Counted from the stretch's first letter, positions 49,433-61,921 are shown. The stretch: 64,000 nucleotides of DNA from Sipunculus nudus (GCA_026874595.1 CM049317.1:31362901-31426900); one strand, 5' to 3'. The notes: a model not told the origin generated them from the sequence alone. Numbers and translations: made by a program.

Positions 49433-49752
49433 TGTCATAACCTGGTCCAGGATGCATTGCCGAAAAACTTTCGAAGTCTCCGAGTTGTTGTATAAAATTC
49501 TTTATTGCAACTATTCAGCAGTGGGCGATGAATGAAAGTGCAATTAGACTGATTATCATGTAATCAGGGCTAAGTAATTACAGTCATTATGTAAATACCC
49601 GACAACTCAGCTAAGGTATATCTCAGTTCGGACGCTTGAACAAACATAGTCCCAATTAACAGTAACAACTACACCTGGTGTATTATATGATCATTATGAA
49701 ATATACAACGAGTAAAAATTGTAATAAAATGACTGGCCCTTAGTACCTGACA
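49433..49752 (+). repeat. Possible solo LTR, copy 2
   Basis: About 320 bp beginning TGTCA and ending TGACA (a 5-bp inverted terminus with TG..CA, as in LTRs). It has a TATA-like 'tgtataaaat' near 49,490 and AATAAA near 49,724, a short distance before the end. A diverged direct copy lies at 45,978. No target-site duplication is visible and no gag-pol remains lie between the copies, so the LTR reading is tentative. Confidence 0.4.
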
Positions 49753-52631
49753 TGCAGACTGTGACTAAATCTCACCAATGGCGGTGTCATTTGACCTTTC
49801 CTTCCACTGAAATTGTTGATATAAAAGGGCTAGCACGCATTATGGGTTAGGCGAAATTTTTACCAATCAAGCTGCGCGATAAATCTTATATTGTTTATAT
49901 TCCTCGATCGTCCATTACGTATTATTATATTTATATATAGCAATACATTCCTAAAAATAGAAATCTGCATTTCAAGGAATACAGGCTTCCTCCATTATGG
50001 GGGTTACCATTGAGGGTTGTTCCCCAAACCGTGTATGCCTTCTAATATTCGGCTCGAATTCTCATGACTGACTGTCAGTTTGAGAATATTCCTTGACAAT
50101 GTTCCTGAATCCGGATCATGCGAGGGATCCATACGTAAATGTTATTGATTCCCAAAATATCCTGCTAATTTCATGCGATTCAATCCTTTAACGCGTGAGT
50201 TATAATTTGAAGATACAAACACATACGAACTTTGAACACAATCTTTCTGGAGGCACCGGAGCTGTAGTGTCTTTCTTTTTTAATTTTGCCGATTTTATTT
50301 TAAACTTCCTTACCTGTAAGATTTCTACTTGGGTCAACAATTGTTTGATGGATTGTTATGAAAACAGCTTAGTTTTAGAAGATCAAAATAGTTCTACTAA
50401 GTAAGTTCTCAGATATTTTGTTCACACGGTCAATGGTCTAAGTCAAAGGACAAATTTCGAAAAAAAAAAATATTACAAACTATCTTTATAGACAAATTCA
50501 GTTTAGCGTTCCTACCTTTGTGTCTATTGTCATGATATTTTAGGGTAGACCCTACATTTATTCGTATTGATGAAACTATGAATAATATCTTTTTAAATAA
50601 GTATTCACATCGCAGGTAAATTAATAAAAACCCCTTACCTCTCGCCCGATATTTGGCAACAGCCGATTATATGATGAGGGGGATGCATATTCAAGGTGGC
50701 ACATATTATCTTAGTTATCATTCTGAAGTCTATCAAAAAAGTATGGTGATTTTTAGCTTTATCCCAATGATAATTTTACTGAACATGACATCTTTTGAGG
50801 TTCCAATGGAGAGACCAACTGTTAACAAAGAGTACACGTTTACAAGCGCTCTACGGACATTGGAATCCAAGTGCTATACCAGAAGTTCTGGGCGCCCAAC
50901 AGATACTTCAGGCTTGCGTGATGAGTCGGAGGCTTGACGGTATTATATTCATGTAATTTTTTGTACATGGTCCATTTGTGCATAAGTATACATTTATGCA
51001 TATTCTTTGAAGACACCCCTTGAATAAAAACGATCCTTCCTTGCCCCTTTCCCGAAATGGCCTGAAAATATCGTTATTTTATGATCAAACACACTGTTCC
51101 AGTCATTTAATGGAAAAAGTGGCCTGACCCACAACAAATTGGAACAGAGTTTATTTTTTATCATTCATTTTGGAAATACCCCGGGAAAACATACTACAAG
51201 TCTACGAAAATATCATGAGCAGAACATTTCTTATTTAACATTAATTCAATATGGCTGTCAGATTTTATATCTGAGCAACATTGAATACTTCTTCTCGTTG
51301 CGAAATCGTAATTGTTGATGCTAGAAACTTAATATCAAACGAGGTCGAGAGCAGATCTCATACGAAACCCAAAATTACGTCACCGTAAAGTAATGTCTAC
51401 CTGTAAACATTTGCATTGAAACAATTTACATGTTGAGTGCAGTAAATGAAACAGAGTATTATGATTAATAATACCAACTTCCTGTCCACGTTGGTAATGG
51501 GATCTGTCTTCTCTCACATACCTACGTATAATGATCTCAAAGATGTCAGTTCAATAATTTTTAATGTATTTACCTTGTTTTCATGGTTCTATGATGGGGA
51601 GGTAAACTGGGGTAAAGGTGGAAAAATGGGAGAAATGGACATACAAGCCCGGTCTTGCAATACATGTATAAACCTTCAGAAGGTCCGGGTACATCTCATG
51701 GTATACGAAAAATAAATCGTGGGATATGTTTTCTATAACAAAATGCCAGAAATATTCAGATTTTTCCTATAATGAATGCTATGCTTTATATTAAAATTTA
51801 AGATATAATTCCCAGTTTAACCAAGACAGGGATATGGCAGTTTTTTTTTTATATTGCCGTGTGGTTTTATATTAATCCGTTAAAAAAGGTTTAGTTATAC
51901 AAGGTGCATGAAGCCTGACATATTTAATATTTTTTAGCTAAGATTAAAATATTATAATAAAATGAACAGAAAGTTCATCTATACATATAACATGAGGAAT
52001 AATGCTGTATCATTTTGTTTTCATAATTATACATACTTTTGAATTTGATGTTGTTATAATGTTTTATTTAATAAAGGGGTTTAGGCAGTTTTTTACCTTA
52101 AATAGATAAAAACCGTTACATGGCATGTTCAACAGACCATATATGATATCTGTGACCATTTACCCACTACATGCATTAAGCCTCACTGCACCATATCAGA
52201 GAGAATGTTTTCTTATCTACTACGTCATTTGTTTCTGTATTAGTAAAAATGGAACATGTTTCTCGGCGAATATATGTGACATGAAAGCCTGTTGAACAAA
52301 TAAATGAGGCTAAAATTCAGTCCAAGCAGAACTGCAAATGTGATCTATGATCTTGTTCATTTGTTGTTATATCCTCTGAATTCTATTAGAGTTAGAAAAA
52401 TACAAATGTGTATTTTGAACTGAACTAATCACCTTAATCATCCCTAAGCAGAGTTAATCACCTGGAAACAAACATTACAAAAATATGTGACCTGGCAAAA
52501 AGTCAATAAGGTTGTTCCTCTAATGCTTAGCAAGACATACAAACCAAAGTAGAAGGGAGTTTCCTTCAATGATGGGGTGCATATATTTGAAGAATATATT
52601 TATCAACTAAAAGACTGTATATTGCATATAC
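49753..52631. other. Intergenic sequence, nothing recognised
   Basis: AT-rich sequence. The longest frames (50,653-50,937 and 51,446-51,715, plus strand) have no recognisable domains, and I do not support them as genes. Confidence 0.4.

Positions 52632-52668
<37 letters not shown>
52632..52668. repeat. (TA)n microsatellite
   Basis: Uninterrupted TA tract. Confidence 0.95.
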
Positions 52669-52669
<1 letters not shown>

Positions 52670-52783
52670 CCATGCAGGCTATTCATTCATCTCTTTATAT
52701 AATATTTGCCGCACACCATATAAAACCATCAATTCAAACCATGCAAAGTTGCTGTACCAGCACATGTAGTGGGTAAAGTACCC

Positions 52784-52825
52784 TGACGTCACTACCGTGA
52801 CGTCACTTCACTGGTTCTATAAAAG
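52784..52825 (+). promoter_or_regulatory. Two CRE sites and a TATA box
   Basis: Two exact TGACGTCA palindromes (52,784-52,791 and 52,798-52,805) lie 14 bp apart, followed by TCTATAAAAG about 10 bp downstream (52,815-52,825). Paired CREs directly upstream of a TATA box look like a compact Pol II promoter. No coding frame follows; a tRNA-like sequence starts about 30 bp further on. It could also be the upstream control region of a Pol III unit, or chance. Confidence 0.5.
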
Positions 52826-52852
52826 TGTGCAAATACACATAGGGGTCGGGGA

Positions 52853-52926
52853 TCTGTTGTAGCTCAGTGTGAAGAGCAATCGACCGGCAATCGTTAGGTC
52901 ATGGGTTCGATTCCCATCGGCAGCGT
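52853..52926 (+). repeat. tRNA-like sequence with A and B boxes (SINE head or tRNA pseudogene)
   Basis: An A-box-like TAGCTCAGTGTGAAGAGC with a GCTC/GAGC D-stem, then GGTCATGGGTTCGATTCCCA with a B box (GGTTCGATTCC) and T-arm. The acceptor ends (TCTGTTG and CGGCAGC) can form 6 of 7 pairs with two G-T. The anticodon stem is imperfect and the loop lacks T33, so a working tRNA is unlikely. The following TA tract may be the tail of a SINE. Confidence 0.6.
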
Positions 52927-52937
52927 ATTCATGTTCC

Positions 52938-52938
<1 letters not shown>

Positions 52939-52985
<47 letters not shown>
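52939..52985. repeat. (TA)n microsatellite
   Basis: TA tract directly after the tRNA-like sequence. Confidence 0.95.
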
Positions 52986-53046
52986 GTCAGACGTGTGTTA
53001 AACTACACAACGATAAAGTGCTCAACTGACAGGAGCTGTAATATAT

Positions 53047-53181
53047 GTATAGTTCAAGACTTTAACCTAACTCGTCGGAAACTGTAGGTCCTCACTCTTC
53101 GGAAAACCATCATCAACAGATGATGACGGCCCTTAAGAAACAACGTTGTAAAACCCATGTAGGTTAAAGTCTTGAACTATA
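53047..53181. mobile_element. 135-bp inverted-repeat element (MITE-like)
   Basis: Ends are the perfect 21-bp inverted repeat starting TATAGTTCAAGACTTTAACC (53,047) and its complement ending at 53,181. Inside lies a small hairpin (CATCATC..GATGATG around 53,110-53,128). It is bounded by microsatellite sequence; a TA target duplication would fit but cannot be told from the TA-rich flanks. Confidence 0.75.
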
Positions 53182-53206
53182 CACACACACACACATATAT
53201 ATATAT

Positions 53207-53966
53207 CGAAGGTTTAGATAAACAGTGACGCCTTTTAGATAGACTAACTAGTTTGTTAACACACGAGCTTTCGAAGTACAGGGATTTCTAAGTCAGGTGG
53301 AAATTTAGTGGGAATGTGTAGAGAGATGTTATATGATGGAACGACAATGTATAGAGTCCATAATGCCAGAAACAGTGTATTTACTTTGGATATATGTAAA
53401 ATAATTCAGACTGTAGAAAAAATGAAAAATATGAGTGATTCTCTTGAATAAAATATAAGTTATACATATTAAACATTCAACAGATTAGGAGATAATATGT
53501 TCCCGAAAAAATGCGGGTATCCGGCTCGCGGCACACCCTCGACCGATTAATCGGACCGATTTTGGCATTCGACCGGCGACTTGGCTAGGGACTACTATTG
53601 GAAATGGCGGGCTGTGCCACGGAGGGCCGTACTTTGGACCAGGCGACCCTTCGACGTGACGTCATCGTATGGATGACGTCGACCTTTATTCGGTTTCGCG
53701 GAATACCCGAGAGAGGCGATGTGTACTCACTGTACCCCGCCCACCCAGGGCATCATGGTTATGATATTACTAAATATCCAAGAAGAATGTAAATACACTG
53801 TTTCTGGCACTATGGACTCAATACATTGTTGTTCCATCATATGACATCTCTCTACACGTTCCCACTCAATTTCCATCTGACGAAGAAGTCCCTGTACTTC
53901 GAAAGCTCGTGTGTTAATAAACTAGTTAGTCTATCTAAAAGGCGTCACTGTTTATCTTAACCTTCG
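53207..53966. mobile_element. 760-bp foldback element with ~177-bp terminal inverted repeats
   Basis: The left arm (53,207-53,383) begins CGAAGGTTTAGATAAACAGT, and the right arm (53,790-53,966) is its reverse complement with few mismatches (about 2 in the outer 77 bp). Central sequence 53,384-53,789 has an AT-rich left part and a distinctly GC-rich, CpG-rich right part with a 64-codon open frame (53,598-53,792) and a CRE (TGACGTCA at 53,657-53,664). Long arms, small size and no transposase make it a non-autonomous foldback or MITE. The family is not recognised. Confidence 0.85.
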
Positions 53967-54013
53967 CTTCAACTACAGATTAACACGCGTATACCACTTA
54001 TCACCATATTTAA

Positions 54014-54016
<3 letters not shown>

Positions 54017-54075
<59 letters not shown>

Positions 54076-54078
54076 TAT
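54017..54078. repeat. (TA)n microsatellite
   Basis: TA tract close to the right end of the foldback element. Confidence 0.95.
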
Positions 54079-55562
54079 ACGCGTATATAAAAGACTTGTT
54101 TATGCAGATTGTCCCAGAGAGAAAGTCAGCTGAAAAGAATGACCTGTGACATTATGGGCTAACGTTCTTTTGTCCACACTTTGTACAAACTTTGCACCAT
54201 TAGAAATTTAAAAATGTCTGGTTAAAGTACTTTATCTTGACGATCGGAAGCAAAATTGATTTATGAGCTATAATTAGGCTGAGAGTAATATTAAACGGAC
54301 AGTATTTTACAATGGACAAAGTTACCTAAGATCAATACGCGTATCAATTTCCAAGGAACCTCATTCAAGCATGACTGGGGAAGTGATGTTTCTATATGAA
54401 ATTGGATTAAAAATGTACAAACTTTGCATGGTGAAATTTCATAACTGTTCGTCAAATTCTTGTAGGTCTCTGTGGTCGATTTTTTATACAAGTTTGATTG
54501 ATTTTAGTGATTTATGTCTGTGATAATTGTACATAATTGAAGTTTTGCAGGGCCAGTCGCAAATGGTATAATTACTTAGCTAATATTCTGGTTCGACTGC
54601 AATTTGAGAGTCAAATAAAGTCACTTTCCCATTTATGCACCTTTCTTTAGAAAGATAATGCAGAGTAATTGAACAATAGAGGAAATGAGGAAAAGTAAAT
54701 ATAAAGATTCTCAGTTTGGGACTAATTATGCGTTGGTTTACAGGGCGACTGCTTAGCAGCAACATGAGATTTCTAATGGGTGTGGGATTTCGATATCAGT
54801 CGACCAACCACCTTTTAAGAGTTACTGCAATGGCTCCATTATATTTTTTTCAGACAATGCACATGAAATGAAACCTGTGATCGTTCCCTTATAGCCATAT
54901 CAGAATTATATCGGGTTTCAATAATTCAATAATAAATATCGGCTTATATATGTACGAATCATAAAATAAAGTTTGACAGCAAACGCTTGATATTCGTAAG
55001 ATATCCAAACGAAAGGAATTCTATTATTGAAATTCAATTGAACATATCCTTCGTACGGACCATTTAGCAAATCAAAATTTCACAGGCATTGCATGAACAA
55101 ATCCTGTTAGCATTCAAGATGAAAGATTGCTGTCTGTCGGCATTCTGTATCTCTGATGAGTCTGAAATTTAATTGTACGTAATTCCCATATAGACAAATC
55201 ACCGTTTGATATTTCGGAGCAATGGCTTAAACAACTTATATTCGATAGCACACATCATCGTTCTTTTGATAACAGTTCACAACAATAGCTTAAACAGTTC
55301 TAGAAAAAATAGACAGTGCTACGGACAAGTAGTCTGGCGTTATGGAACCTCCTAATTACGGGCATTGACGGGACCGGATATTTTGCCTGCAACAGAGAGG
55401 TGCCCTTAGTATGGTGGTTATTAAAATATTTCGGACCCTCTGGCTTGCAATCTGCCTCGAGATAGGGCATCAACACAGAACAATAACAAATGTTTTAAAA
55501 TTAAAATATATATCTCTTTATGTGTAATAAATATGTAATATACACATATAACTTAATAAATT
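54079..55562. other. Intergenic sequence, nothing recognised
   Basis: AT-rich; no gene or repeat supported. Confidence 0.4.
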
Positions 55563-55564
55563 TA

Positions 55565-55608
<44 letters not shown>

Positions 55609-55611
55609 TAT
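55563..55611. repeat. (TA)n microsatellite
   Basis: TA tract. Confidence 0.93.
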
Positions 55612-55907
55612 ACTTAAAATTTGCCATAATATCACTACTTGAATATTTTTAATTATCATAGAACAATTAACACATATCAAATAAAAAGTAATAGGAAGAC
55701 TAATTTAAAATTTGTTCTAAATGTCAAGAAGCGAACAGAGCCAGGATTTAATTTGAAATATATAACTGATTTTTTTTTACTCTTAATGTGGCAAGCTACA
55801 AAAGTTATATGTTCAATCGGTATTCACGAGGCGTGATAACATGAGTTCATAATATAATACATATCTTTATTTCTATTTTTATTATATCACATTCATTTAC
55901 CATTTAC

Positions 55908-56883
55908 AATTAAAAAGAACAAAAAAAAAATAAGGAAACTTAAGAAAAAAATATGAACTTATGAAATGAATTTTTTAGTCAAATCAGTAGGAGTTTAGTT
56001 GCCTGATGACCTGTAATGTATCTTTTACTATGACGGTGTGGTAATATTTATATAATATATATATTTATAGTGATTTCTGCGAGGTAATATAATATATATA
56101 TATTTAAAGTGGTTTCTGCAAGTAATGCGTTTATTTGTACGCCGTCCGAACCTTCGGCCGCACGCATTTTAGTATTTTTTTGTTAATAGTCGAAACCTGC
56201 ATGCACGTAGGTGAGCACGCATGCGTGCACTCATTTTAGTTACAACTAAAAAAATTGAGCCATTGATGAGATAAGCGGTACTTCTTCCGAAAATTGCCGT
56301 CTGTTGTCCTGTATGAATAAGTCGTAAATAGGCAAGGCAGAATTCTAGTATGCAAATTATGACCCTCCACTTTTTCGGAAGATTAAAATTTCTGTCTAGT
56401 GATGGCCAATAATTCGATCTCTATTGTTTAAATATCCAAATAACTATTATGTTGAAAACCGAATGGACCCTTTTTATAAGGACCCCTTCCTCGGTTTAGG
56501 GATATGCCATGTGAATACTGGATTGAATAAAAAATCAATCAAAACATTCTTGAGAATTGCCTCCTTCCCTTTTTTCTTTGATCAAGTGAGGGTTTACATT
56601 TTTTGGGCGAGGACATTTGAGAGCCGATGAATGGCCGGCCCCCTGTCCGTCACGGCTGAATAATTCTTTTGTAAGTTTGGGCCCGGCTAGGTTGTTTATT
56701 TAAAGCTGACCGTCATTTTTTTTCAGGTAAAGTTAAACGCCAGTAATATGAAAGTAGGCTTCAGGGGTTTTTGCAAGCTACCCATCCGAGCAATTTTCTT
56801 GGAGAATAAAAACAATAAAAAATAACAGTATAGAACATGTTAAACTTGTTTTATAAATGGTCAAAAGGTGGCCTGCTTTGAAG
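55908..56883 (+). repeat. Tandem duplication, first ~976-bp unit
   Basis: Begins at 'aattaaaaagaac' and ends at 'ctttgaag'; the whole unit is repeated immediately at 56,884. I saw only isolated differences (gaccctcc/gatcctcc, ctattg/ctactg, length of an A run, a T run and a poly-T). The unit matches the diverged copy at 30-500 of this window. It contains the palindrome GCACGCATGCGTGC near 56,215. Confidence 0.95.
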
Positions 56884-57860
56884 AATTAAAAAGAACAAAA
56901 AAAAATAAGGAAACTTAAGAAAAAAATATGAACTTATGAAATGAATTTTTTAGTCAAATCAGTAGGAGTTTAGTTGCCTGATGACCTGTAATGTATCTTT
57001 TACTATGACGGTGTGGTAATATTTATATAATATATATATTTATAGTGATTTCTGCGAGGTAATATAATATATATATATTTAAAGTGGTTTCTGCAAGTAA
57101 TGCGTTTATTTGTACGCCGTCCGAACCTTCGGCCGCACGCATTTTAGTATTTTTTTGTTAATAGTCGAAACCTGCATGCACGTAGGTGAGCACGCATGCG
57201 TGCACTCATTTTAGTTACAACTAAAAAAATTGAGCCATTGATGAGATAAGCGGTACTTCTTCCGAAAATTGCCGTCTGTTGTCCTGTATGAATAAGTCGT
57301 AAATAGGCAAGGCAGAATTCTAGTATGCAAATTATGATCCTCCACTTTTTCGGAAGATTAAAATTTCTGTCTAGTGATGGCCAATAATTCGATCTCTACT
57401 GTTTAAATATCCAAATAACTATTATGTTGAAAACCGAATGGACCTTTTTTATAAGGACCCCTTCCTCGGTTTAGGGATATGCCATGTGAATACTGGATTG
57501 AATAAAAAATCAATCAAAACATTCTTGAGAATTGCCTCCTTCCCTTTTTTCTTTGATCAAGTGAGGGTTTACATTTTTTGGGCGAGGACATTTGAGAGCC
57601 GATGAATGGCCGGCCCCCTGTCCGTCACGGCTGAATAATTCTTTTGTAAGTTTGGGCCCGGCTAGGTTGTTTATTTAAAGCTGACCGTCATTTTTTTTTT
57701 CAGGTAAAGTTAAACGCCAGTAATATGAAAGTAGGCTTCAGGGGTTTTTGCAAGCTACCCATCCGAGCAATTTTCTTGGAGAATAAAAACAATAAAAAAT
57801 AACAGTATAGAACATGTTAAACTTGTTTTATAAATGGTCAAAAGGTGGCCTGCTTTGAAG
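56884..57860 (+). repeat. Tandem duplication, second ~976-bp unit
   Basis: Offset from the first unit is 975-977 bp throughout. Its right end continues into the long dispersed repeat shared with 31.2-33.5 kb, so the duplicated segment is the left part of that element. Very high identity means either a recent duplication or an assembly artefact. Confidence 0.95.
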
Positions 57861-60240
57861 CGTGAAGGCATAAATGATGAATCACCTTGCACTGACTCAA
57901 CAAAAACTTGTTTGGGCATCTACAATCTACATGTGTGCGACATTGCCGATTCGAGCCAAATTATATATTTGGTGGCTTCTTTCATCAATATTTCATCTAC
58001 AAACTCAGCATACGTTTGGACGTTAAGACTGATAGGAACGAATAAGAATCACACTCATTCATACGATAAATAAACCTAGCAATATTTCGAATTTATCAAA
58101 ATTTACCGACATTTCTTCAAAATATAAATGTGTATATATATATTTATATTTCTATATATAACTAGGTCTCTCCTGACCTCTGCGGCGTTATATATATATA
58201 TATATATATATGTCGCTTCACACAAGGAGAGTAGTTACAAGAGGGATGTCCTGAATATTTGCTTTAATTATGAATTATATTGGTTTAACCTTGAATTGTC
58301 GAAATATGGGCATCGGTCGTAGAAAGAGGCAGTGGCGGATTCAGTATTTTGCTGTAGCTTGGGCACAACTGCCGAATGGCAGTGATTTTTTTTGTATTCC
58401 GCTCAGGGTCATTATACAAAAGGAGCGTCGAATGATTAACACAAACATAACAAGGATATATGTTCAGTCTCCTATGTGACCTTGTATAGTGGCATTTGTG
58501 AAGGAAAATTTGCGATCAATGGACATTTGAATCTCAAATAAATTTAAAAACTGAAATCAGTAAATTCAGATAGCTTCCATTAAACTCGCTATTATTCCTC
58601 ACAAGCATAGTTAAATTATGATAAGTGGCATGTAATGATTTTTAGATCCTACAAAGAGAAATGCTATTAAAATATACAAAAGTGGCAATGGCAATAAATG
58701 TGAATCCTTGAAACATTTGAATGGTAAACACTTCTACATTGAATGATTTGAAAAACATACTTTACGAAGTTCCTCCTATCTCATAGTGATTTAACAATGG
58801 GCATGGTTAGGAATATAAAAATCATTGTCACTGTTACTTATCGTCACACATTCGACCAACATAATTTAAAGTCTCATCATTCTTATATTCTTGAAGCAAA
58901 GAGGCAGGTTGTATTAAATTAAGAACAGGGCAATAGAGATACTCACCATTGAAATTAAAATTAATCATTTTAATAATATTCTCTTTGGTGACTAAATATA
59001 TAATAATTTCCTTGGTGAGTTTCACTCCACCCCTCACAAATCCCTCCTGTACTCCGCTCTTTTGAAGCAGTGAGGGACTACTTTTCCACTCCATCCGAAC
59101 CAATAATTTACTGGGACCACAGTCTTTAAAAAAAACTATATCACTACCATTCATTAAACTAAATTTGTGACAACTTTATATACGCATCCAGCCAACAGCT
59201 AAAAGATTCATCTTTATACTACCAAATCAGTGGCAGCGGCGCTTTTCATAGCTTCACAGACTGGGTAGTATGACAGTGCTGAAACTATGCAAGTAATCTC
59301 GGCAAACTTTTTTTCCCATGTATGAATGCATTCCAACACCCATATTCATCTGTTCATGAATTCAGCTTACTCGTGAACTATGCATACAATTGGTTAGAAA
59401 ATGGCCTGAAAGAATATGCCCTTTAAAGTAAGAATTATGCCTCGCCGACATATGTGTAACTATATAAAATATAAAAATGAGAATATTTTACTGATTACTG
59501 TAAACTATATGGTGAATGAAAGAAAACTGACCAAAAGGTATACCTTATTTTTGTTTTACTTCATCTGGGCATACAGGTGATTTACTTTAAATGTGTTGAC
59601 ATTTATTTAAACGGTATAGGTTTAGAAAGGTATAGGGTAATGCACGTTAGGTCTTGCCGTTCGTATACCAAGGGGCGTTTCCAATCACTTCCTTTGCTTA
59701 GGACCTATTGAAAAAAAGAGTGGGGTTACTGTAAGAAAATAAGAAAGGGGTCTGTTTGAGATAAAAATTACCTTTGGTTACATCCATGGTGAATTTAGAT
59801 GAAAGTCCGGATGAAATAGACAGCAAAAATTAATATAATCATGAAGGGGGGGGGGGGGGGAGCGGGGGCACGTGCCCCTTGTTTTCCACTCTGCATTCGC
59901 GTATGTGAGGTATGGGTCAGTATAAACATCAACTTGGTAGTTTAACAATTCTAGTCATATTAAGGGAACACTTCCTATATGGCTTCGTTGGTTCTGTTGT
60001 TCACTTGCACAGCTGAAACGTCAAAGCAGAGACACTCTACAAACCTGCGACGAAAATTTATCACCGTGGCATTCGGCTTCTGCTCAAAGATAGGATACAT
60101 GAAAACAACGAGCGCTGGACAGACGAGTCTATGTTAGATTGGACAATTCTTGTCTCGGATTCTGTGAGACGCCACTCTCTATTTCTTTAAAATTACCTGG
60201 AACGGATTCAAAGTGGCACTCAAACATCACATTTTAAATG
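57690..60240 (+). repeat. Long dispersed repeat, copy 2
   Basis: Counterpart of 31,220-33,468 plus 34,810-35,035, here without the 1.35-kb interruption. It contains a TA tract at 58,130-58,210, a 'cagtggcggattcag' site near 58,330, a run of 13 G at about 59,846-59,858 and 'ctgcattcgcgtatg' near 59,890 at the place of the inverted 'ggatccgc' end in copy 1. No conserved open frame was found, so it is probably a non-autonomous or dead DNA element or a composite. Confidence 0.85.
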
Positions 60241-60349
60241 AATATTATTACAAACAACCATTTTCATACTATTTTTTTGCGTTGTTTTTAATTTAGTACA
60301 TGCAGGCTGGGATTTTTCCTGTTTTTTTTATTATGCTAGATTACTATGA
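60241..60349. other. Short AT-rich spacer
   Basis: Nothing recognised. Confidence 0.3.
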
Positions 60350-60605
60350 ATATGTACATCAGAATTCCATTCATTCCATTCAAGAGTGCTTTGGTGTGTA
60401 AATGTTTCCATTGCTTGTTCATACCATAGAGGAACCCCTGAAAGGCGTACTCTTTTGCGAGTGAAGCCCGGCCGTTGGGTGGAACCTTCCCATGAAGCCC
60501 ACAGAGCGCTCACACTGGGTTGGGATGATCTCATTGCCTGGCCTTATACTCGAAATCATTATCCCCCGGTTTTGGGTCTTTTGCTCTACCCCTAAGCCAC
60601 AGAAG
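60350..60605 (-). mobile_element. Candidate tRNA-headed SINE, different family
   Basis: On the minus strand it opens with CTGTGGCTTAGGGGTAGAGC (A-box-like) at about 60,603-60,584, followed by a degenerate B box (GATTTCGAGTA) near 60,560-60,548, then a GC-richer body ending near 60,350 in 'gaatggaatgaatgg'. It does not match the 5.1/34.2 kb SINE-like body. Open frames on both strands come from its higher GC content. Confidence 0.45.
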
Positions 60606-61921
60606 TGAGTTTGGCAGACACATCCATAGTTGTTTTATTATTTTTTACTCTCAGTACAGTCTTGTTTGGTTTAAACGTTGATTGTAAAAAGGACTTACCA
60701 AAGTAGGAAATTTCACAAATGAATTGAAATATCTGATTGCAGTTGCCTTCGTCACAGTGGAACAAGTCGTAAATAACAGTTGGTACAGCCCAGTGGTAGT
60801 CGACTGTCAGGATGATACAGTGATGGTCAGGAAAGTGGTCCGGTTGATCCGGAATCTAGTTGGTCCATCTGGTCCTCGAGACGTCTGCCAGGCAAAAATC
60901 TCCAGCTAAAATCGAGGACCAATGAAATTCAGTGTCAATAAAGGTCATGGTAATGATCTTATTGTTTTAGTTATTTACTTTTATGACTTTTACAAAAGCA
61001 CTTGCAGTATACATCCGGATTAAAGTATGAACAAGATTGTCAAAATAAAATTCTATGGATTGCAAGCCTGGCTATGTTGTTTGTCTATTTTGTGGGTGGC
61101 TCCCAAAACGGTGGTTGCGTTCACTTATTCGGCCTATACTCCCAGATTCATTCGTGCAGAGGGGATTATACAGAAATTACGATGATTCCGGATCATGTAG
61201 AACAAAATCTAGTCTATTTTTCAATGGCCCATTCTCCAGATGCCCGGATAATTTCACTCGATTTCGATCATGATCGCGTGAGTTATTTTGTAAACAAGCA
61301 CACACATATTCGCGAAATGGGTTGAACGGACACCCTCCTGTCAGAAGTACATTTTATTCAAGACACTTTCTTTTCACTGAATCAGAATAAAATTCACCTG
61401 AAAGAACGATGCATATTCATACCTGTCCTATATAACTGGTAGGAGAATGACAAACATGATGTTTGAGATTAGATTTTATTTTTCTTGTCCTGATTCTTAC
61501 GCCATTATACATATACAAAATAACGTGTACCTGAGGAATGCTCAGTTGTTTTCGTACGACTGTAGAGCGGTAATAGTTACTTTTACAACACTTCAGTACG
61601 CTTGGCCTGTCTCCCATTTTCTTGTGTGTAGTAAAAAGCAATATAACCCTACATCTTATTTCAGTTCTATCTGTTCATTTATGTTTCTTTCAAATGGTCA
61701 CACTGTGAGTTTCTCAGTACGTTTCGGTACTGTGCTGTTATGCAGTGCAGAAACATATCAATCTGTATACTGTCTGAAGACAAAACATAGGCAGAGATAC
61801 ATGAATACCTGCAAGTTACAATGAGGCTGATACATTAACACAATGAGGCTGACACATTAACCCTACACTTCGAGCTGTTCATTCGAGTAGGTTGTGGAAT
61901 TTTAAGTTGAGGCAAAATTGG

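Noticed and set aside
52853-52926. Functional tRNA gene
   Set aside because: The anticodon stem is imperfect, position 33 is not T and the acceptor has weak pairs. A tRNA-derived repeat is more likely.
60386-60595. Overlapping frames on both strands near 60.4 kb
   Set aside because: They overlap a tRNA-headed SINE-like repeat of higher GC content and show no domain.
61002-61325. Candidate host protein of 107 codons
   Set aside because: No motif, no splice evidence and no family resemblance; kept only as an unexplained open frame.
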